A stretch of 64,000 nt of DNA, from contig CAJNOI010000149.1 of the NCBI GenBank assembly GCA_905250115.1, positions 62,001 through 126,000 on the forward strand, in the 5' to 3' direction. The notes below the pieces were generated by a model. The model was not told the origin of the DNA and ran no database searches. It saw only the letters and a program-made list of their open reading frames with translations. Source of the DNA: Adineta steineri. Lineage: Eukaryota; Rotifera; Eurotatoria; Adinetida; Adinetidae. The stretch's first letter is position 1; each line of letters begins with the position of its first letter. Both the position numbers and the translations under genes were made by a program. Shown in pieces: positions 21,504 through 33,828 of this stretch.

Positions 21504-24500
21504 TCAAAATCTTGTTGAAACATTTGATTTGAGAGCGTTGAATGAGAAATTGGCTAAAGTGAGTTCTTTTTGAATCATACATTCAGTTGCACATTCTTGT
21601 AGATTATTAATAAAGTTTAAATCATGATTTGGATTGATATTATGTACTAGTTCATGACATGTAACCATGAAATAGAAATTTAGAATTGTGTTTACAATAC
21701 GATCTGATGTTGTTGGTTGTTGAAGATAAGTTTGAAGTTCATCAGCATAGATTTGCTCGAAATAACGAAGATTAAAGAAAAGTGCACCATTCTTATTGAA
21801 AGCTATACGATCTAAAAAGAAAGAAATATCAATCAATATAGATTAGATGAATACACTAACTTACCTCCATTAATGTCACGAAATAGATGCAATGCTTCAA
21901 TGGAAAGTTCAAAAACATATTGAGCAAGATTAGTAAGTACATAGGAGAGCTGTTGTGCTTGATTGATCATTTTAGATGTTACAATTACATCTTCTTCAAT
22001 AAAAAGTGGTATTGGAATATCAGCACTTGGATAAATTTTCATGTTGATATCGGGTATGACTTCACATGATTCATGATGCTCGTTACGGATATATCCTTTG
22101 TGATTAATAGTAGATTCTGGATACGCTTGACTTTGTTGAACTAGACCACGTAGTATTCTCTTCATGGGGACCTTTCCACGTTTGAAATCTTCAATCGGAT
22201 GTCTTGCTATGGTAGATGTATGGTTATCTCGTTGCTGAACATCGGGCACAACATTTCTGGTATGATCGTGTGAAGTATGTGTGGTCTTGACACGAGAAGG
22301 ATCAACTGGTTGATCATCCTTTTCAACAGAATCTTTAGCACGATCAAGCTCTTTCAATTGAATGCCATGATTATTAGAATCTTTAGTATAACCGGGCTCT
22401 TTAGATTGAATGTTATGATTCATAGGATCTTTAGCAGGATCGAGCTCTTTAGATTGAATTTCATGATTAATAGGATATTCATCGTGATCAGGCTCTTTAG
22501 ATTGAATGCCATGATTAATAGGATCTTTTTTCTTATTTGAACGACCAAGACGTCCAAATATTCCAAGAGCACTAAAACAATTGAGAATAGTTTATCCAAT
22601 AATATAATAGTCAATATCGAAAATACAATAGTTTGTCTTAGTATATTCGATTACTTTTGCTTACCCTGCCAATAGAGATGGAATTTTTTTCGATCGTACG
22701 ACAGGTTCTTCTTGTGGTGACAGTAGATCTTGTGCTAAGCAAATAAAAAGATGTTTTGTTTCTTTACTAGTTCATGATCAAGTAAACTCACATCTATTTT
22801 TTAACAAAGTTGTCACAGGAAGACCGTGTCTTTCGAGTGATTCCAACGATAATGAAAGTCTTTTATATATTGTATCGATTACTGATTCGGATGGAGCTTT
22901 GAAAACAAATTGAGCAAGTTCACGTGCAATATCGAGATAATCATAGTTCGATGTTGACAAATCCTGTCGAAGATATAATATCACTTCGTTTTGTTTCTGT
23001 TGAAGTGTACATGAACTACTATTTATTGACTAAAATTCAATAGAAAGAAAGTTTATTAATCAAAAGAAGATCTTAAGTTTTTCTTACATCAAGAACTTTT
23101 GTTACATTTTGAAATGTTAAACGACATCTTATGTCTTTTATTTCAAAAACAGATAAATTCTTCTCAAGCAATTGAAAATGTTGCTTATTCAAATCGGCTA
23201 GCGGTACACCCTACAAAAACAGTAACCATACAAATGCATATATTTTGAGTGATAACAATGATTCTTACTTGTTTATCAACAAATAAAATATTAAGACGTT
23301 GTTGAATTATGTTCTTCAGTTCATTGCTTTGATCTGTCGATATAGGTTTGCCTAATAATTAGAAAAAAGATAAGAAATTTTTTATTCCAATACTTTTCAA
23401 TATCACAATCAGATTTAATTTTTAACTATACCTGTGGGTACTAGCTCTCGAGTCACACATTCCGATAACCATTTAGCTCCAAATTGTTTGTATAATTTAT
23501 TTAATTCAGGCTCATTTGAACATATAGGACGATGATGAAGTTCACATTGTGGATCATCATTGAGATAAATTTCAGTTGGTTTCACAATTCTATAAAAATA
23601 CATCGTTTTACTTTCATTACTATCAATTCGTTGAAAACCAAGACACCATGGTTCCGTTTTTAATCGTCTTTCTAATGGCTCATTGTGAAATTCAGGTATT
23701 TCAGCCGAAACACGTGCAATTCGTTTAAGACAATTAATATAAGTATTGATCTTCTGTTTTAAAATTGTTTCATTATCTTTCAAATTAGAAAAATAATTTG
23801 CTTGTCGTTCAAGAAGTATTTCAACTAGCTTGGGAATAGGTGGAAAATGGCGAACACCAATAGTTAAAAGAAATGAATTGCCTTCTGATCCATAATCGAC
23901 ATAATCAATGAGACCACTCATATCTAATTCTGTAGAAGCCGAGCTTGTTGCGTGTTGGATGAAGATTTGTGATGGTTTCATTAATGTTGACACACCATGT
24001 AAAGGAATAAAAGCAATATTAGATAAATGTTTTATAAATGTCTGATTAAGTCCTTCGAGTCCATTCAAATATGCAAATATTTCCCCAGCTGAATTGATTG
24101 TTAACAATTCAGTTTTTCTTTCGATAACAGTATCAAAAGCTTGTGTTAGAGTGGGCTGTTCTTTAATACCAAGCAACGGAATAATATGATATTTTTCAAA
24201 TAATTTCACTACTTCAGGAAGAAGAGTAGCATATAAAGGATTTGATTTTAGAAATACTTTATTTGGTGTTGATAAAATTATATTATTATTACTATTAGTT
24301 TTTGTTGGTAAACATGATGGAAGAAATGCTTGTTGAATATCGTTTATTTTCCATGTTGTTGAATAATATTTTTGAAATTTTTTAGCAAAAAACTGAAGTG
24401 CTATTGGTAATTTATGTTGTTTATCATTATATTCAACAATGATACGATTAATTAAATTATGTAAATCAGGTATGTCTCTTACACCTAATTCTTTTAAAAA

Positions 24501-27267
24501 AGCAAATTCAGATGAATGTGGATCAATATCGTCCCAATCGAGAATAATCAAGTCATTCCAATTGAGGTCTTTAGCAATCGATGGAAAATGAAGATCATGA
24601 GGAAAATATTGTTGTTTGATTCGATCAGTAGATTGCAATGTTGTTCCTATGAAGATAGAAAATAGTTTGTTTGAGGAAATTATTTAAACTAACCTTGCAA
24701 AAATTGACTTTGTTTCAGAGCTTTAAAATCTTCATCAGTCATATATTTTCGTTCTTTCATTAAAGTTTCGATTAATGTTTGGATATTTTCTTGATTTAAT
24801 TCTGATATATTATTAGAGTTCATTTGCCAATATTTGATGATCGATTGGATATTCAACATTCGACATCCAATTTGTTTAAGAAAATATGTTGAAACAAGAT
24901 TTTCATCGGAATTATTAATATTTGTTTGATTCTTTGTTTTTGTCTTATCTGGTAGAATATTAAGTGTAATAGCAGGTGAATCAGGTGTTAACATATGGGA
25001 TGGAATATATGATTCATTTGGTAATTTCATACCTTCTGTTGTTGGTATACATTTCAGATCGGAAAGAATCTTTTTAACTTCTAACCATTTTGATTGGGAA
25101 AAATGACTTGAATATTTTGATAGATTACTTAAAAGACGTGTTGCTGTTTTACTATCGTAAAATAAATAATGTTGATTTTCATGTAAATAAAATTCCATAA
25201 GATCTTTGAATGTACATGGTATCAGAAATAAATGATGTCGAAGCTGTTCTTCTGAAAAATGTCCAGCTATACTAACTGGTAAAACATTTAGTGGTAGAGG
25301 AAGAATTGATGAAATATTTGATGCATCATAACAATTGATTTGTTTGAAGAAACTAATTGGTGAATTAATAGTTTCTTGAAAACGAACGATTAAAAGTATG
25401 CGTTTGGCATATGAACGATCATTGATACCATGAATACAAAGCCATTGAAGTAATGCAATTAATTCATTGAATAAAAGAATGGATGAAATTAATTGTGTTT
25501 CTATGATGGATTTGTTAACAATATTGATTAGTTGATATTCTTTTAATATCGTAAAGAAATGATTTCTAGCTAATTCAAATGGAACAAGTGGAAGTGAAAG
25601 AAATTCATGAATATATTTAGAATCTGCAAGAAATGCTTGTGCAGATGGTAATAATGATAAATGCTTCGCAGTTGATGTTTGTTTTACTGGAACGAGAATA
25701 TTATTTCTTGATGCAAAAAATCCACTACGAACGATGATACCTACAAGAAAAAAATTACTTAATTTAATTCAATTAATAATTGAGTATGAACTTACCAACT
25801 TTCTCGTTTGGTGTTGTTGGTTGAAAAGAATAAGATTTTATTAAAGCATTGTAATAGACATCTGATCTATTGTGTGAACTATGGTTGATTGTTTGATCGT
25901 AGAAACATCGAGCGATTTGTCCAACAGTTGCAAGAAGTTCTTTATTCCATTTGGCAATGTATGGATCTTGTAGATTGAGTTCTTGACGTTCGACAGTTGG
26001 AATAAAATGACTGTAGACATGCATCCCTATACCAATCGACTGATGTGTTCCAAGTCCAATAAATATAAATCCTGATGGAATAATTTCATTATCAAGAAAT
26101 TTTAATGGGAGGATCCGTTCGAGAATTTGACTATTTAGATTCTTATCTACTAACGATGATTGCAATTGTTGTTGATTAATAATAGTCTAAAGAAAAAAAA
26201 CTATAAAAAGTCCAAAAATAAAAAAAAAGCAATTCGTTATTCACATCAATTGGTACGAATAAAATTTGAATTTTAATACTAGATGGTAAACGTTTCAAAG
26301 TACGTTCAATATAATTATGAAATTGTTGATCAACATTGACACTAGCTTCGACAGTTATATGACCAAGAACAATGGATGCAGTATTATCAATAGTAATGAT
26401 TTGTTCTGTAACAACAAATGAATTGATATGTAACATATGATGAATAGAAGACTGTGGTTTAAATGTAAATGTATTTTGAATTGATGGATTATCATATTTC
26501 TTTTTAGATACTTGAAAGACAGTTAATGAATTGATTGTTATAACAAGATTTACAATATGACGTGTAAATGAAAGAACTATTTATAATGTAAAATAAAATA
26601 GAAGTAGAAAATTTATTTTTTGCTAAATTGTTTTACCTTTGGCAAAATAAGCTTTCAATTCAGTTAAATTGATTGTTGACATAACTTCCTTTGTTTCTTT
26701 ACTGCTATTTAAATTTGATTCAATGCATAGAATACATTTATTTCGCATGTTAAGAATAATTGAAGTTTCGTTGGATTGTTGTTGAATTGATAGTTTATCA
26801 TGTTCATAAAATAATTGATCACCTTTCCAAACAAATTTCATGTATTCTTTTCCAGATGTAATCATTGGTTCATTCGTATATGAAAATACGGAGAAAAATC
26901 CAACACCAAATTGACCAACTGATTGAGGATCTGTGTTTCCTTCGGCAATAGTAGCAACACGTTTCCAATCAGTTTCCGAGAAGATCTTACCATTGTTTAT
27001 CATACGGAATTCAGTAATTGTTCGATTATCAAATTCTTTCTCTTTTGGTAATGATGAATATGGTGCATCGCATTTAATTTGCAAATGAAAAGATGTTGCT
27101 CGAGCATCATCCGCATTTTGAATGACTTCTCGACAAACAACGAAATCCGATGAATATTGAGTAAATATGTTATCAATCATCTTTCGTTGATTGACACGAA
27201 CTTCGTGCAATTGTCCGTTTCGTAAACCATTTGATTGACGATCGTTATAATTTAGAATTTCCGCCAT
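21504..27267 (-). CDS. large Hsp90/sacsin-type ATPase-domain protein with C-terminal HExxH (DUF3684-like)
   Basis: Eleven exons join in phase: 27267-26637, 26576-26245, 26186-25796, 25740-24694, 24646-23432, 23351-23269, 23210-23088, 23029-22792, 22734-22665, 22571-21865 and 21811-21504. They total 1714 codons plus stop. The N-terminus is a GHKL ATPase domain: EVIQNADDA (N box, about residue 46) and GQFGVGFFSVF (about residue 116) are intact, while the usual DxGxG is NNGKIF. The long middle is unrecognised. Four imperfect 16-residue repeats (NHGIQSKEP type) occur at about residues 1395-1455. The last exon has CHELVHN followed by NPNH, a zinc-metallopeptidase-like HExxH. This layout fits, from memory, fungal DUF3684 proteins with sacsin-like ATPase domains. 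Chaperone activity and metal binding are inferred. Confidence 0.85.
22335..22535 (-). repeat. 48-base tandem repeat coding for a 16-residue unit
   Basis: Within exon 10 of the large ATPase-domain gene, four imperfect copies encode units of the form D-PINHGIQSKEPD. They are polar and probably disordered, linking the solenoid to the C-terminal HExxH domain. Confidence 0.75.
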
Positions 27268-27342
27268 ATCTGAAAGAGCAGCAGCGCGCTTATTCTAAAA
27301 TTCAAGAATTTTACAGTTATAGGATGTTGGAATTTTAGCATA

Positions 27343-27417
27343 AGAAGGATGTGGGTGAGAGTGTATATATGGGTGTCTCTTCTTTGAATCTCACCAACCA
27401 TACCCATCTATACTAAT
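27343..27417. repeat. telomere-like inverted repeat
   Basis: GGATGTGGGTGAGAGTG on the left and CACCAACCATACCCATCTATAC on the right. Confidence 0.6.
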
Positions 27418-27860
27418 ATGAAATCATTTCATATAGATTTATTCTAAAATTCTATAAGTCACCTCAGTGCACACACTCTTAGTTTCTGACGACATGCTTT
27501 ACATTCTATTGAAGCAAATGACAAATTCTCAACCATCCTTGGTTGATATGCGTATGTTGTATGGATGTTGCGAAGTGTTTTATAAGTGTAAATATTTGTA
27601 ATGGAATCTTCCAATTAATGTTTTATTTCTCTAAAATTACGTTGGAAGAAATGTTTCACAGGATAAAACAGTAAAGGAAGAACGATATTATAAAAGATTT
27701 TGTAATATTACACTTGAATATGAATTATATGAAGGTAAGGAATAAAAACGAATGCGCACAGCAATGAAAGATTACTTATGTTTATTCATGAGCTCTTATA
27801 TTTCTATGTGGACTTAACGAATATTTATTTGGTAAGAATTTAAGAGCGAATGTGATTGTC

Positions 27861-27960
27861 TTCCCACATCACGCCTACGCTTATACCACACACACAATTA
27901 TTCACACTACCCACATCCACATCCTCAGTTTTAGATGTTGATGGTTGTGGGAGTGGGTGA
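27861..27960. repeat. telomere-like repeat cluster in outward orientation
   Basis: C-rich arms (CTTCCCACATCACGCC, CACTACCCACATCCACATCCTCA) come first and the G-rich arm (GGTTGTGGGAGTGGGTG) last, the reverse of the usual order. Confidence 0.55.
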
Positions 27961-28128
27961 ATCATCGATAGAAATAATACCCATTTCAAACATCAAGATG
28001 AGGGGTTTCATCCGAAATACTGGGTGAATGAGTGATTTCACTCAGCAATTCCTAACAAAATTTGCTTTTGTTGATGACTTTGAGTATGAGATGTGATCGA
28101 GGACGAATATGCAGGTATAGTAGAAATC

Positions 28129-28168
28129 TGCATCCACACTCACACTCACATCCACACCCACACCCACG
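28129..28168. repeat. C-rich telomere-like array
   Basis: A run of CACACT and CACACC units ending in three near-perfect CCCACA repeats (CCACACCCACACCCAC). No G-rich partner is close by. Confidence 0.7.
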
Positions 28169-28186
28169 GTCAAAGCATCAAATAAA

Positions 28187-28435
28187 GTGAGAGATAGTAT
28201 TGCATGGCCCAAAGATCGAACACAATTACCCATCATTTCTTTCGAAGAATATCAACAAATGGCTAACGGAGATGACGGTCGTCAATTTATCTTGATTGCT
28301 GGTTTTGTTCATGATGTCACCGATTTTATCGACTCTCATCCTGGTGGTCGAGCTCTACTTAAGAGTCAGGTGGGGAAGGATGCTACTGTACCATTTCATG
28401 GTGGAGAAGTTGAGTGTCTAAAGAAGCAGTTGTGA
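28187..28435 (+). pseudogene. orphan cytochrome b5 tail of a delta-9 desaturase
   Basis: About 80 codons match the start of the cytochrome b5 domain that is fused C-terminally to fungal-type (Ole1-like) acyl-CoA desaturases: a W-PKDR-QLPIISFEEYQQ lead, VHDVTDFIDSHPGGRALL with the HPGG heme loop, and GKDAT-FHGG. The frame then stops, before the second heme His and the rest of the domain. No desaturase His boxes lie upstream; that flank is telomere-like repeat and AT-rich DNA. With one axial His missing the domain cannot bind heme normally. I read it as a gene fragment or decayed pseudogene, perhaps of foreign origin, not an independent b5. Confidence 0.7.
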
Positions 28436-29021
28436 TTTTGTATTGCTATCACGGACTTGCATAGTTCATTCTTTCAAATATACTCTTTTTTATTACATTG
28501 TAACAAAAAATTCTTTGTGTCTTAGTAACATTAAATAAATGTTTCAAGTATTTTTCTATTGAAAATGGACTTTAATATATCAGTTCTATTGTGATTCATA
28601 GATGTTATTACGAAATTTCAACGTATGACAAAAGTGATAGGAAGAAAGAAATTTCGCAATAACTGCAATATTTTCTCTCTTTCATTATAAAACTTCCTTA
28701 TATTCAACACAGTCTAAACCATTACTATGTTATTCTTTGAACTTAAACCAAATACTTCACAATCAACAAATGATCAATATCTATGAATTTTATTGTATTT
28801 TCAGATACTCAACACCAAAATTTGACTGGCAAATGAATCCCCTTTAAATACGTTGAAACTAATTGAAATAAAAGATTCTATTGGTTTGTCTACAGATCAA
28901 GAATCATATGATTCAAATATTTTTTGATGATTTCATTTTGACTGAACATTAGTTTAATGATTTGTCTTTTGATTTAGATATTTTAGATGCAATTGTAAAA
29001 TTACTTAATTCTAAGTCCATT
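28436..29021. other. intergenic, possibly with an unresolved 5' exon of the bZIP gene
   Basis: Nothing firm. The open frame extends upstream of the bZIP ATG to an acceptor-like TTTAG near 28978, so a first exon may lie here. Confidence 0.4.
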
Positions 29022-29342
29022 ATGTCCAACAAGTCTGAACAAGATCAAATCGATCGAAGAGATTCTACACTGTCTAGTGATTCTACTTCGGAATGGGTTC
29101 GATTTGGAAATACGAAAGTGATGAAATATTCTAAAGAATATCATCATAAACGATCGAAAAATAATCGAGCCGTAAAGAAATCACGACAGAAAACTAAAGA
29201 AAGCAAGAAAGCAAGAGAATTAAAAATGGCCACGTTAGTCACTGAAAATCAACAATTGACTAATCGAGTCGATCAACTTACGAAAGAACTGGAATCACTC
29301 AAATCATCCTACAGAAATATTGCATCAAATATTATCAATTAA
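29022..29342 (+). CDS. C/EBP-like bZIP transcription factor
   Basis: From the first in-frame ATG the product is 106 residues; the open frame continues 20 codons upstream, so an additional 5' exon is possible. A basic region of C/EBP type (KRSKNNRAVKKSRQKTK, about residues 43-60) carries the NxxAVxxSR signature. It is followed by a leucine zipper with heptad Leu positions (LVTENQQLTNRVDQLTKELE). It would bind DNA as a dimer in the nucleus. The activation domain common in C/EBP proteins is not visible, so this may be a short or CHOP/C/EBP-gamma-like regulator, or simply a 3' exon. Confidence 0.85.
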   Translation: MSNKSEQDQIDRRDSTLSSDSTSEWVRFGNTKVMKYSKEYHHKRSKNNRAVKKSRQKTKESKKARELKMATLVTENQQLTNRVDQLTKELESLKSSYRNIASNIIN

Positions 29343-29869
29343 TGTGGGTAAAGCATTCAAATCAAATTCTACATGTTGAGCAACCGTCAAAGCAGCGATA
29401 ACAAAGTTCATGTTTTTTTCTCTTTTTTATGATTAATAAAAAAATAATATCTTAATCTTAAGATTGCTTTTGACATACTTATGATCGACTAGATCGTGAG
29501 AGTGTGGGTATTATATTTATCTCCTACCCACACCCTACGAAATAAAGTTATTAATCGATTGAAGTGTAAAAATTTTAGAAAATCTTTGAATGTATTACTT
29601 TTGAATGTACATGCAAGCAACTTTGAAAATTTGTAATTAAAAAACTTGATACAGTTTTTTTTATGAATTTTTAATATTTTATTATTTTTTTGTTGATTAA
29701 ATATAAACGGATACAATACAATGAAGCTAAATAAGAACAAAAATTGTATGCAGAGATTTCTAATAGAAAAGTGATAAGCACTTGTGCGAAGAATATACTA
29801 TAGATAATTATAATATTAGTTCATTTATGAAGTCATATATTTTATTGTTGATTAGCACAATCAATAATC
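29343..29869. other. intergenic region between convergent genes
   Basis: It holds a telomere-like inverted repeat (29496-29538) and otherwise AT-rich sequence. Confidence 0.5.
29496..29538. repeat. telomere-like inverted repeat
   Basis: GTGAGAGTGTGGGTA and TACCCACACCCTACG arms flank a loop of about 15 bases. It is one of the tightest hairpins of the family and lies 155 bases after the bZIP stop. Confidence 0.75.
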
Positions 29870-31709
29870 CTATAAAGTATATGTTCCAGTATTTGTATTA
29901 AATGTGATTGTTGTGCCAGCTGCCACTGGATTCAATTGACCAGCTGAATAAGTTATCTGTGGCCCAGCTCCCGATTCTATTATATGACAAAAATATTTCA
30001 CTTGTTAATAAAAAAAACAACATATAAAAAAGAACTTACGTTGCACACCTATAGTTGGTAGACGAGTTCCAGAGTACGTTTCAAAATAAGAACATTTAAC
30101 AATATTTGGTAAATTTTCATAAAAAATAATTTGATAGTGATTATAGGATGATGAATTATCAATAAGAGCTTCCATAATTTCGAAAGTTGTTATTCGATTA
30201 GGTGCCAACCCACTGACACCATAATAAAGTCCTTGCGTCATACCGGTAAAAATGTATAGGTCAGTCCAATATCCAAATACTGTTGGACCAGCAAAACTTG
30301 CACTCGGAAGAGTACTACTCGACAAGGAACTACTACAGCTACCAAGACAAAGAACCTAAAATATAGTCAATTGAATTTATTGCAATATTTCAAATATATA
30401 CAGATATTTATTAAAAACTTTTTATTTGATTCAAGACTTTACAGAAAAGCAAAAGTTTTCATCTGTGAGCCTATTCTGATGAATTGAATATAAAGAAAAC
30501 TTACTCCATTACTTGACAAAGTGATACTACTACTTGAATAACTATAAAGTGTAATGGTAAGTGGAAGGCTGACTATTGTTGTTGCATCATCGACATTAAC
30601 AGAACCGTCCCACCCAGAAACAGCAACACCACCAACAAGTCGGATACTACGTGTTATACTACATATGCCACCTAAGCAACTGCCATAACCAGATGAACAA
30701 ACATAACCGACTGATCCACAATTATAAAAATCAATTAGTGTATTAACACATGTTCCTGACGGTGTTGGAACGTATCCAGCAGTACAAGTTATTGTTGCTA
30801 AAATCACAGATATATTCACTGAAACACTCGATCTGCTAAAAGCCTACTTGTTGTTGTTGTAGTGGTAGTAGTTGTTGTTGTCGTTGTAGCAGTTGTTGTA
30901 GTAGTAGTTGTTGTTGATGTTGTTGTAGTTCTGCTTGTTGTCGTGGTGGTTGTTGTCGTAGTAGTAGTTGTTGTTGTTGATGTCGTAGTTGGTTCTAATT
31001 TGAAAAAAATAAATTTAAAATGAGACAAGATTATTAGATGAAGTTTTGTTCATAACTACTTATTTCGTCTTTTGAAACAATGTATCGATTGTAAGTATAG
31101 ACATAAATATATTTTTTTTTACTAAATATCACTTAAAAGCTAGTTCTTCAACTTTCGAACATTCTTATCCAGTATTACTTGTATCGAAATCAGTCCTTAT
31201 GGGACTGCATAGAAAGGAATTTTCATAGCGAAATTGTCTTAAATAAAACTATAGTTCAGACAAATGATTATATCATTCTAGAAATGAACTAATTAATTTA
31301 TAGGAGAAAATTACTTCTATCTATATTTTTTTTTAAATCTATTGTATTCATACTAACCAGATGGAAATCTTGTTCCACTAATAACATTCATACTAACAGT
31401 GTCCATATCGGCTACCGCATTCACATTTTGATTTGACATATCAGTAAATAATTCACAATTAGAAGTTGATCGATGGAAACTGGCTGCTCGACAATGAATT
31501 TGACTTAAACAATACATTTGACACTTCATACTATTCTGTGTAATGATATTAATGAATGGTAAACAAGTTGTATTAGCACATTCAAATTTGAAACAATTCA
31601 TTAAAGACATTTTTGCTGATCGCATATCTTGTGGAACTGCTTGTGTAATACACATAAATAAAAGTAATAAAGAAACTTTTCTTGACATTGTCGTCAACAA
31701 TTCTTTCAA
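29870..31709 (-). CDS. secreted protein with PAN/apple-like domain, Thr-rich linker and Cys-rich region
   Basis: Exons 31709-31358, 30994-30848, 30797-30505, 30355-30040 and 29976-29870 join in phase to 404 codons plus stop. A hydrophobic signal peptide (VSLLLLFMCITQA) opens the protein; a second Met eight codons in is an alternative start. Residues about 35-100 carry a PAN/apple-like Cys pattern (CFKFECANTTC, CQMYCLSQIHCRAA, CELF). Exon 2 is almost pure Thr with Ser, a mucin-like O-glycosylated spacer. Exon 3 has GYVCSSGYGSCLGGIC. The C-terminal 140 residues are beta-rich without a named domain. All junctions after the first are short introns. It is probably a secreted adhesion or matrix protein; the partner is unknown. 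Confidence 0.8.
30848..30994 (-). repeat. low-complexity Thr-codon (ACA/ACT/ACG) repeat
   Basis: Exon 2 of the PAN-domain gene is a degenerate trinucleotide array encoding a Thr/Ser run of about 45 residues. Confidence 0.85.
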
Positions 31710-32189
31710 TGAATGAAATGAATCTAATTTTGAAGAAAATGTAAAGTATTTATTAAAAGAGAGAGACTCTCTTTTTCTCTCTCTTTTTCAGCGTAATCTA
31801 TACTTTTTTTTCTATAAATTACTAAGTCATGTCTCATTTTGTAATGAGTGAATAAATATTGTTGATTATCGAGAAAAATGATTTTTTTTTGTTGCTACGC
31901 TATTTCAGTGTAAACATACTTAAGATTAGAACTCGTATATTATCTAGAGAAAAGAGCGATCGACTCAAAAATATTTGATTCATAAAGCAAGCAATCAATA
32001 TTTAATCGATTTGTATATGATATGAAACAGGAAGAAATTCGTCAATCTTGCTGTGGTACTGAGAACAATTGTTATTAGTAGAAGATACATTAAGATTATT
32101 CTTGAAATGAACTAAATTTTTTCAATATCATTTCCAGATGTTTTTGTGCGCGAAGAGATATTTCTATTATATAGACATGATACGGCATA

Positions 32190-32843
32190 TAGGATGTCCC
32201 AAACGTCATGATCATTTAAGAAATTCATTTTTCTCTCGTATTAGCAAAGTGATATTAATATTCTTTTTCATACGAGTCATTTGTATGAGTAATGTTCAAA
32301 ACTATTATATTTGACATCAATAAAAGAAATATCATGAAAAATTTGCTTTATTTTTAATTAAATCGATATGTCAAATTATTCTGTTCTTCAAATCATCTAG
32401 ATTCTAAACTATCGTTTTGAGATGTTCATATAAAAAGAAGTCTATGATCCACTTGCTGCTAAAGACTTCATTAAGTAAACTACGGTCTACGTTTGAAAGA
32501 ATTACATCTTCTAAAGGGCTGACAACAGGTGATATATTTATCAAAAGCTGTCCGTACTTAGCTTTATAGTATTTTCAACGATAGGTAGATTGTAAGATGC
32601 AGATCAGTATAATAAGCTAATCATTCGCCTAATCTGCCACCATTAGACTTCTCTTTGTGGGGATATCTCAAAACAATAGTTTAAAATCTTTATAATTTGA
32701 AGAATAGAATAATTTGAGATATCGATTTAATCAAAAATAGAGCAAATTTTTCATGATATTTCTTTTATTGATATCAAATATAATGGTTTTGAACATTACT
32801 CATAAAAATTTTGTTAAATGATCATGACTTTTGAAACATCCTG
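32190..32843 (+). mobile_element. non-autonomous, folded-back Tc1/mariner relic
   Basis: Terminal inverted repeats are clear: AGGATGTCCCAAACGTCATG at the left end and, inverted, AGGATGTTTCAAAAGTCATG at the right end, followed by GATCATTTAA. Near 32630-32690 the sequence encodes PNLPPLDFSLWGYLKT, matching the C-terminal PDL-PLDFFLWG-LK block of mariner transposases. The left arm (from about 32280 to 32455) is an inverted copy of the right arm, including part of that coding block, with about 60 extra bases near the left end. At about 650 bases it is half the size of an active element, has no open transposase frame and cannot move by itself. Confidence 0.8.
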
Positions 32844-33085
32844 TGTATTGTTTGAAAGATTCTTACCTCGAAAAACATACAAGAATATGTTATAAAATAA
32901 TCAGCATTGTCTTTTCTGCTATTCTTTATAGAAGAATATGTAATTTATTTTATGATATAAACGAAAACTGACTTGTGATGAATAATGTTAACTAAATAAC
33001 AAACAAAACTATTTTTAAGAAATATCAGTTATTTCTGAAATTGTGAAGAATCTACTGTAAATAACAAAAACTCTTCTTTTGTTTG

Positions 33086-33139
33086 CGAGTAGAGTGAAGG
33101 CGTGACTGATATATAGATCGATCATCCTCACTCTCAAGA
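33086..33139. repeat. telomere-like inverted repeat (degenerate)
   Basis: GAGTAGAGTGAAGGCGTGA on the left and ATCATCCTCACTCTCAAG on the right. Confidence 0.45.
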
Positions 33140-33537
33140 TGTTATGTACTTGAAAGATCTTGATTTGGTATTGACCACATAAAAAAATTTACATTCAATA
33201 AAGATGAAGTTTTCTATATGCAATTTTATAATCGCACTCTAAAAATCGTTTTTAAAAGGCAAAAAATGATAGGTCTTTGTTCTGTTTTAAGATCGGTTTC
33301 GGCTCTAAGTAGAATATAACATCAATGAATGATCACTGTTGATTGATATCTTTTGTATTTGTAAATAAATTTTGAATTCAAATTTGAGTAATTTTATCAA
33401 TAGTTTCATTTTCATATAGAAAGGATACAATTGACAAAGATGTATTGTACATCTAAATATTTTTGAATATTTGAATTACCAACTGATACTAAAATCATGA
33501 GAACAAATTTACTGTTTTCATAATTACACCTTGATGA

Positions 33538-33609
33538 TATGAGTGTGGGTGGGCACGCGAGAGAACATGTTAATCACATTCACATCCAAATTCTTGACAC
33601 CTACCCATT
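33538..33609. repeat. telomere-like inverted repeat
   Basis: TATGAGTGTGGGTGGGCACG on the left; CACATTCACATCC and CACCTACCCATTC on the right. Confidence 0.55.
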
Positions 33610-33778
33610 CATCATTTTATTTTGTGAATGATAATGTATAAATACAATTTTTTTTCTCTCTTTTCTCGCTGAAGTGTTATTTTCTAAACAGCTCTGTCTA
33701 AGTGATAACTCAGTTTGATAAATTCATTTCTGATTAGTACAGTTAATCCATTAGACACATGTTCTAGCGAGTTTTTTA

Positions 33779-33828
33779 AGAGTGTGGGCGTGTTCTATTG
33801 CAGATATCCCCGTACCCACATCACTTTT
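33779..33828. repeat. telomere-like inverted repeat
   Basis: AAGAGTGTGGGCGTG on the left and CCCCGTACCCACATCAC on the right. Confidence 0.55.

Larger units (their letters stand above)
27268..28186. other. intergenic region rich in telomere-like repeats
   Basis: It holds three clusters of G-rich/C-rich repeats (27343-27417, 27861-27960, 28129-28168). A CTTTCAG acceptor-like site directly precedes the ATG at 27267. Confidence 0.5.

Noticed and set aside
27861..28168. CRISPR-like array from the repeated CACACCCAC blocks
   Set aside because: Units are short degenerate telomere-type repeats without regular unique spacers, and the DNA is clearly eukaryotic.
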